A stretch of DNA of 21,913 nucleotides. Origin: a virus. The translations under genes were made by a program, and so were the position numbers. The notes under the pieces were generated by a model. It saw only the letters and a program-made list of their open reading frames with translations, had not been told where the DNA came from and did no database searches. Numbering within the stretch: the first letter of the stretch is position 1; each line of letters begins with the position of its first letter. Of the stretch, positions 20,533 through 21,913 are shown piece by piece. Where the stretch lies: IMG/VR virus record IMGVR_UViG_3300042898_001851, positions 1 through 21,913 of that record. One strand, 5' to 3'.

Positions 20533-20727
20533 TCATAAGAAAACTTCTTCACCTTGTTCATCACAAAGCATTGTGTAGAAATCATTTGGTCCGCCTACAT
20601 ACTTGAACATCCAACTACCTTGGCTGACTTCTCTTTCAGTTCGAACTAAAATATCCTTTTCAGAAAACTTAGTGCCAGAAATTACAGGCAATATGTTTCC
20701 GTCACGAGTTTTTACACAAATTTTCAT
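20533..20727 (-). CDS. ORF filling the intervening segment of the permuted tmRNA
   Basis: A 64-residue ORF from the ATG at 20727 to the TGA at 20533. It starts 12 bases after the CCA of the acceptor half and stops one base before the GGGCCTG 5' end of the coding half, so it occupies 195 of the 208 bases that the tmRNA precursor must lose. AAGGAAG precedes the ATG at good distance. The protein (begins MKICVKTRDGNILPVISGTK, later VGGPNDFYTMLCDEQGEE) is of mixed charge and looks like a small beta-rich domain; I do not recognise it. The Shine-Dalgarno, sharp fit and codon-like sequence support a real gene, though it has no homolog I can name. Confidence 0.6.
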   Translation of the reverse strand: MKICVKTRDGNILPVISGTKFSEKDILVRTEREVSQGSWMFKYVGGPNDFYTMLCDEQGEEVFL

Positions 20728-20739
20728 CAAACTTCCTTA

Positions 20740-20801
20740 TGGTGGACCTGGCGGGCACTGCCCCCGCGTCTTGAATCCTTTTCTGTCTACTTCATACAGT
20801 C
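20740..20801 (-). ncRNA. ssrA: Permuted tmRNA, acceptor half (T-arm and CCA end)
   Basis: The minus-strand sequence ends GACGCGGG-GGCAGTG-CCCGC-CAGGTCC-ACCA, the layout of the E. coli tmRNA 3' end (GACGCGGG, T-loop, CCCGC, CAGCTCCACCA). CCA is encoded. The 5-bp T-stem is intact, but the T-loop reads GGCAGTG instead of the usual TTCRANY. GATTCAA (20777-20771) forms H2 with the coding half, and GACTGT (20801-20796) is complementary to ACAGTC at 20489-20484. It lies before the coding half in the direction of transcription, so the gene is circularly permuted as in alpha-, some beta-proteobacterial and cyanobacterial ssrA. The 5' limit is uncertain; the lipoprotein stop at 20809 bounds it. Confidence 0.8.
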
Positions 20802-20808
20802 TTAACTT

Positions 20809-21033
20809 TTATCTACACACCTGCCTATGTTGATACACAGGACGATGATAGATATCATACCCAATCACTTGCCTAGAAGTGTGACAATGCAACGGTCTTG
20901 GTGCAGGTTGTGAGTATACTGAACCCATAACTGCGGCACCGATTATTGCACCGGTCAATGCCGCGTTTTGCTGAGGTGTTGCACACCCAACAAGACTGCC
21001 CAAAACAACAACAGCACCGATAAAACGTTTCAT
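20809..21033 (-). CDS. Small glycine-zipper lipoprotein
   Basis: A 74-residue protein with a lipoprotein signal (MKRFIGAVVVLGSLVGCATP, lipobox LVGC, Cys17) followed by a Gly/Ala-rich hydrophobic stretch (ALTGAIIGAAVMGSVYS) like a glycine-zipper membrane segment. The tail is rich in H, R and Y (for example IYHRPVYQHRQVCR) and contains two cysteines. A strong AAGGAGCG ribosome binding site precedes the ATG. It is similar in plan to small host outer-membrane lipoproteins. It ends only about eight bases before the tmRNA acceptor half and probably shares its transcript. A role in the envelope is inferred. Confidence 0.8.
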   Translation of the reverse strand: MKRFIGAVVVLGSLVGCATPQQNAALTGAIIGAAVMGSVYSQPAPRPLHCHTSRQVIGYDIYHRPVYQHRQVCR

Positions 21034-21042
21034 ATACGCTCC

Positions 21043-21150
21043 TTACATTAACAAACCATATGCAATGCACCAAAGTTCAAGCCCTAACTTGTAGGCTACA
21101 TATAAGCCCATTAGTGCTAGTAATCCCTTAAGTGCTAAAGCTCTATTCAT
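21043..21150 (-). CDS. Possible leaderless 35-residue membrane peptide
   Basis: A short frame from the ATG at 21150 (another in-frame ATG lies at 21156, too close to the promoter) to a TAA that overlaps the ribosome binding site of the lipoprotein gene. The peptide (begins MNRALALKGLLALMGLYVAY) is one hydrophobic helix, consistent with a single-span membrane peptide. The predicted transcription start falls within about one base of this ATG, so translation would have to be leaderless. It could equally be a non-coding leader for the lipoprotein. Confidence 0.4.
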   Translation of the reverse strand: MNRALALKGLLALMGLYVAYKLGLELWCIAYGLLM

Positions 21151-21157
21151 ATTCATG

Positions 21158-21186
21158 ATTGTATCACCTTTCTGTATTTATGTCAA
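21158..21186 (-). promoter_or_regulatory. Sigma70-type promoter of the lipoprotein-tmRNA unit
   Basis: A perfect TTGACA (21186-21181), a 17-base spacer and TACAAT (21163-21158, five of six) on the minus strand. The TGA stop of the upstream glycosyltransferase-like gene lies inside the -35 box. It is the only good promoter upstream of the tmRNA halves. Confidence 0.85.
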
Positions 21187-21913
21187 ATTTCATAGTCCCT
21201 ACATGATTTGAGGTTTTCATAGTCATCTATCAAGTGTCGATCCAAAATATTCCCGGTATCTTCATACCAATTGATAGCTTCAACTGCTATTTTTGGGTAT
21301 AGTGATTTATCATATGCTAGTGCCCTTGCATGTTTCTTATTGAATGCAACTTTGTTGGCTATTTGCATTTGTAATATGTACAAATTTTGTTTGTCTATTT
21401 TTACAAGCTTTTTGAAGTTTTCTAACAACATCTCATATCGTTTTTCTTCATCGGGTTCGTCATCAAACGAATAGTCAAATAGTTCCTCGTACAGTTCAAA
21501 CCCTAAATTTTTTAAGAATTTATGATAGTGCATCTGACTTGCTACCAGAAAGGGCTTACCTAGTAACAAAGGAATAGCAGTTTTTTCTGACAAGAAAATT
21601 GTATTCCCGGAACTCTCACTTATCAATTGTGCAAATGATTCGTAATACTGGTCTACTATTCTATATTGGTTTTTATCCTCTGCAAACTCAGGTTCTAGAA
21701 TCAATGGCCTACCGTCAAAATATCTATAGGTATACACTACTGGGTCGGGTGTACCATGCATTGAAATTGCTCCGTGTTCCAACAGATTACTTTTAGCTAA
21801 CAAGTCTATTAATAAACACCTATGGGAGTGAGGCCTATTGTTCATTGATATGAAATGATATTTATAATCCACGTTTTGATAAGGGTCAATTGATAATTTT
21901 TGTCCTTTACTAC
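21183..21913 (-). CDS. Glycosyltransferase-like protein, 5' end outside the window
   Basis: An open frame that enters from the right edge without a start; about 243 codons are visible, and the apparent GTG start at 21872 is not needed because the frame stays open upstream (reading SIDPYQNVDYKYHFISMNNR). SMNNRPHSHRCLLIDLLAK near the start and FLSEKTAIPLLLGKPFLVAS followed by FLKNLGFELYEELFDYSFDD later resemble the nucleotide-sugar-binding C-terminal half of fucosyltransferase/exostosin-like glycosyltransferases (EKT-PLL-GKPFL, then LGFE-F). There is no signal peptide in the visible part. A glycan-modifying enzyme is the best reading, with moderate certainty because the N-terminus is missing. 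A TATAAATA inside it is coding sequence. Confidence 0.7.
   Translation of the reverse strand, partial: SKGQKLSIDPYQNVDYKYHFISMNNRPHSHRCLLIDLLAKSNLLEHGAISMHGTPDPVVYTYRYFDGRPLILEPEFAEDKNQYRIVDQYYESFAQLISESSGNTIFLSEKTAIPLLLGKPFLVASQMHYHKFLKNLGFELYEELFDYSFDDEPDEEKRYEMLLENFKKLVKIDKQNLYILQMQIANKVAFNKKHARALAYDKSLYPKIAVEAINWYEDTGNILDRHLIDDYENLKSCRDYEI

Noticed and set aside
20740-20780. A separate tRNA gene ending in CCA
   Set aside because: There is a T-stem and CCA, but no anticodon arm or 5' acceptor strand upstream; the matching 5' strand lies downstream at 20531-20525, which is the permuted tmRNA layout.
21855-21866. TATAAATA near the right edge as a late promoter, with a GTG start at 21872
   Set aside because: The frame is open to the window edge, so the octamer is inside coding sequence and the GTG is not needed as a start.

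Overview
The window looks like part of a large tailed-phage genome of the T4-like (myovirus) type that infects a Gram-negative host, probably a betaproteobacterium. The evidence is a T4-gp17-type large terminase, a spanin-type lysis cassette, an adjacent dihydrofolate reductase / thymidylate synthase pair, T4-late-type TATAAATA elements, and a signal-peptide-bearing porin whose C-terminal strands resemble Burkholderiales porins. Every gene I accept lies on the minus strand, so transcription runs from high to low coordinates. Genes are densely packed, many with 4-nt ATGA stop/start overlaps. Both window edges cut through an open reading frame.

Right part (about 18.2-21.9 kb). A partial glycosyltransferase-like gene enters from the right edge. 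Next comes a compact transcription unit between a strong sigma70-type promoter (21158-21186) and a UUCG hairpin (20328-20347). It holds a possible leaderless membrane peptide, a small lipoprotein and what I read as a circularly permuted, two-piece tmRNA gene. The acceptor half (T-arm and CCA end, 20740-20801) precedes the coding half (GGGCCTG 5' end, tag ANDSQFALAA, 20531 downwards). The two halves form a 7-bp acceptor stem with a G3:U alanine identity pair and a 7-bp H2 helix. The 208-nt segment between the halves is almost entirely filled by a 64-codon ORF with its own Shine-Dalgarno. This permuted phage tmRNA with a gene in its intervening segment is the most striking object here. It is followed by a radical SAM gene and a host-like porin with an elaborate leader.

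Middle (about 12.7-18.2 kb). Small genes alternate with near-identical promoters (TTGAC[A/G], 17-nt spacer, TATAAT-like). The promoters drive a SprT-like protease, several unknowns, a MoxR-type AAA+ ATPase, a very acidic 94-residue protein, and a metallopeptidase-VWA protein. The last three look like one chaperone-type module.

Left-centre (about 6.3-12.6 kb). A translationally coupled run encodes an AT-hook-tailed protein, folA, a methyltransferase, thyA, an NAD-dependent epimerase, a DegT-type aminotransferase and a second radical SAM enzyme. It combines dTMP supply with probable nucleotide-sugar or glycan chemistry.

Left (about 1-6.3 kb). Lysis and virion genes: a two-TM inner-membrane spanin candidate, two small lipoproteins, a tail-fibre/neck-like protein, two proteins with shared N- and C-terminal tags resembling T4 capsid-targeting peptides, a methyltransferase, the large terminase and a large unknown protein that runs off the left edge.

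No CRISPR array, insertion sequence, integrase or rRNA gene was seen. All functional calls come from motif recognition by eye; no database search was run.
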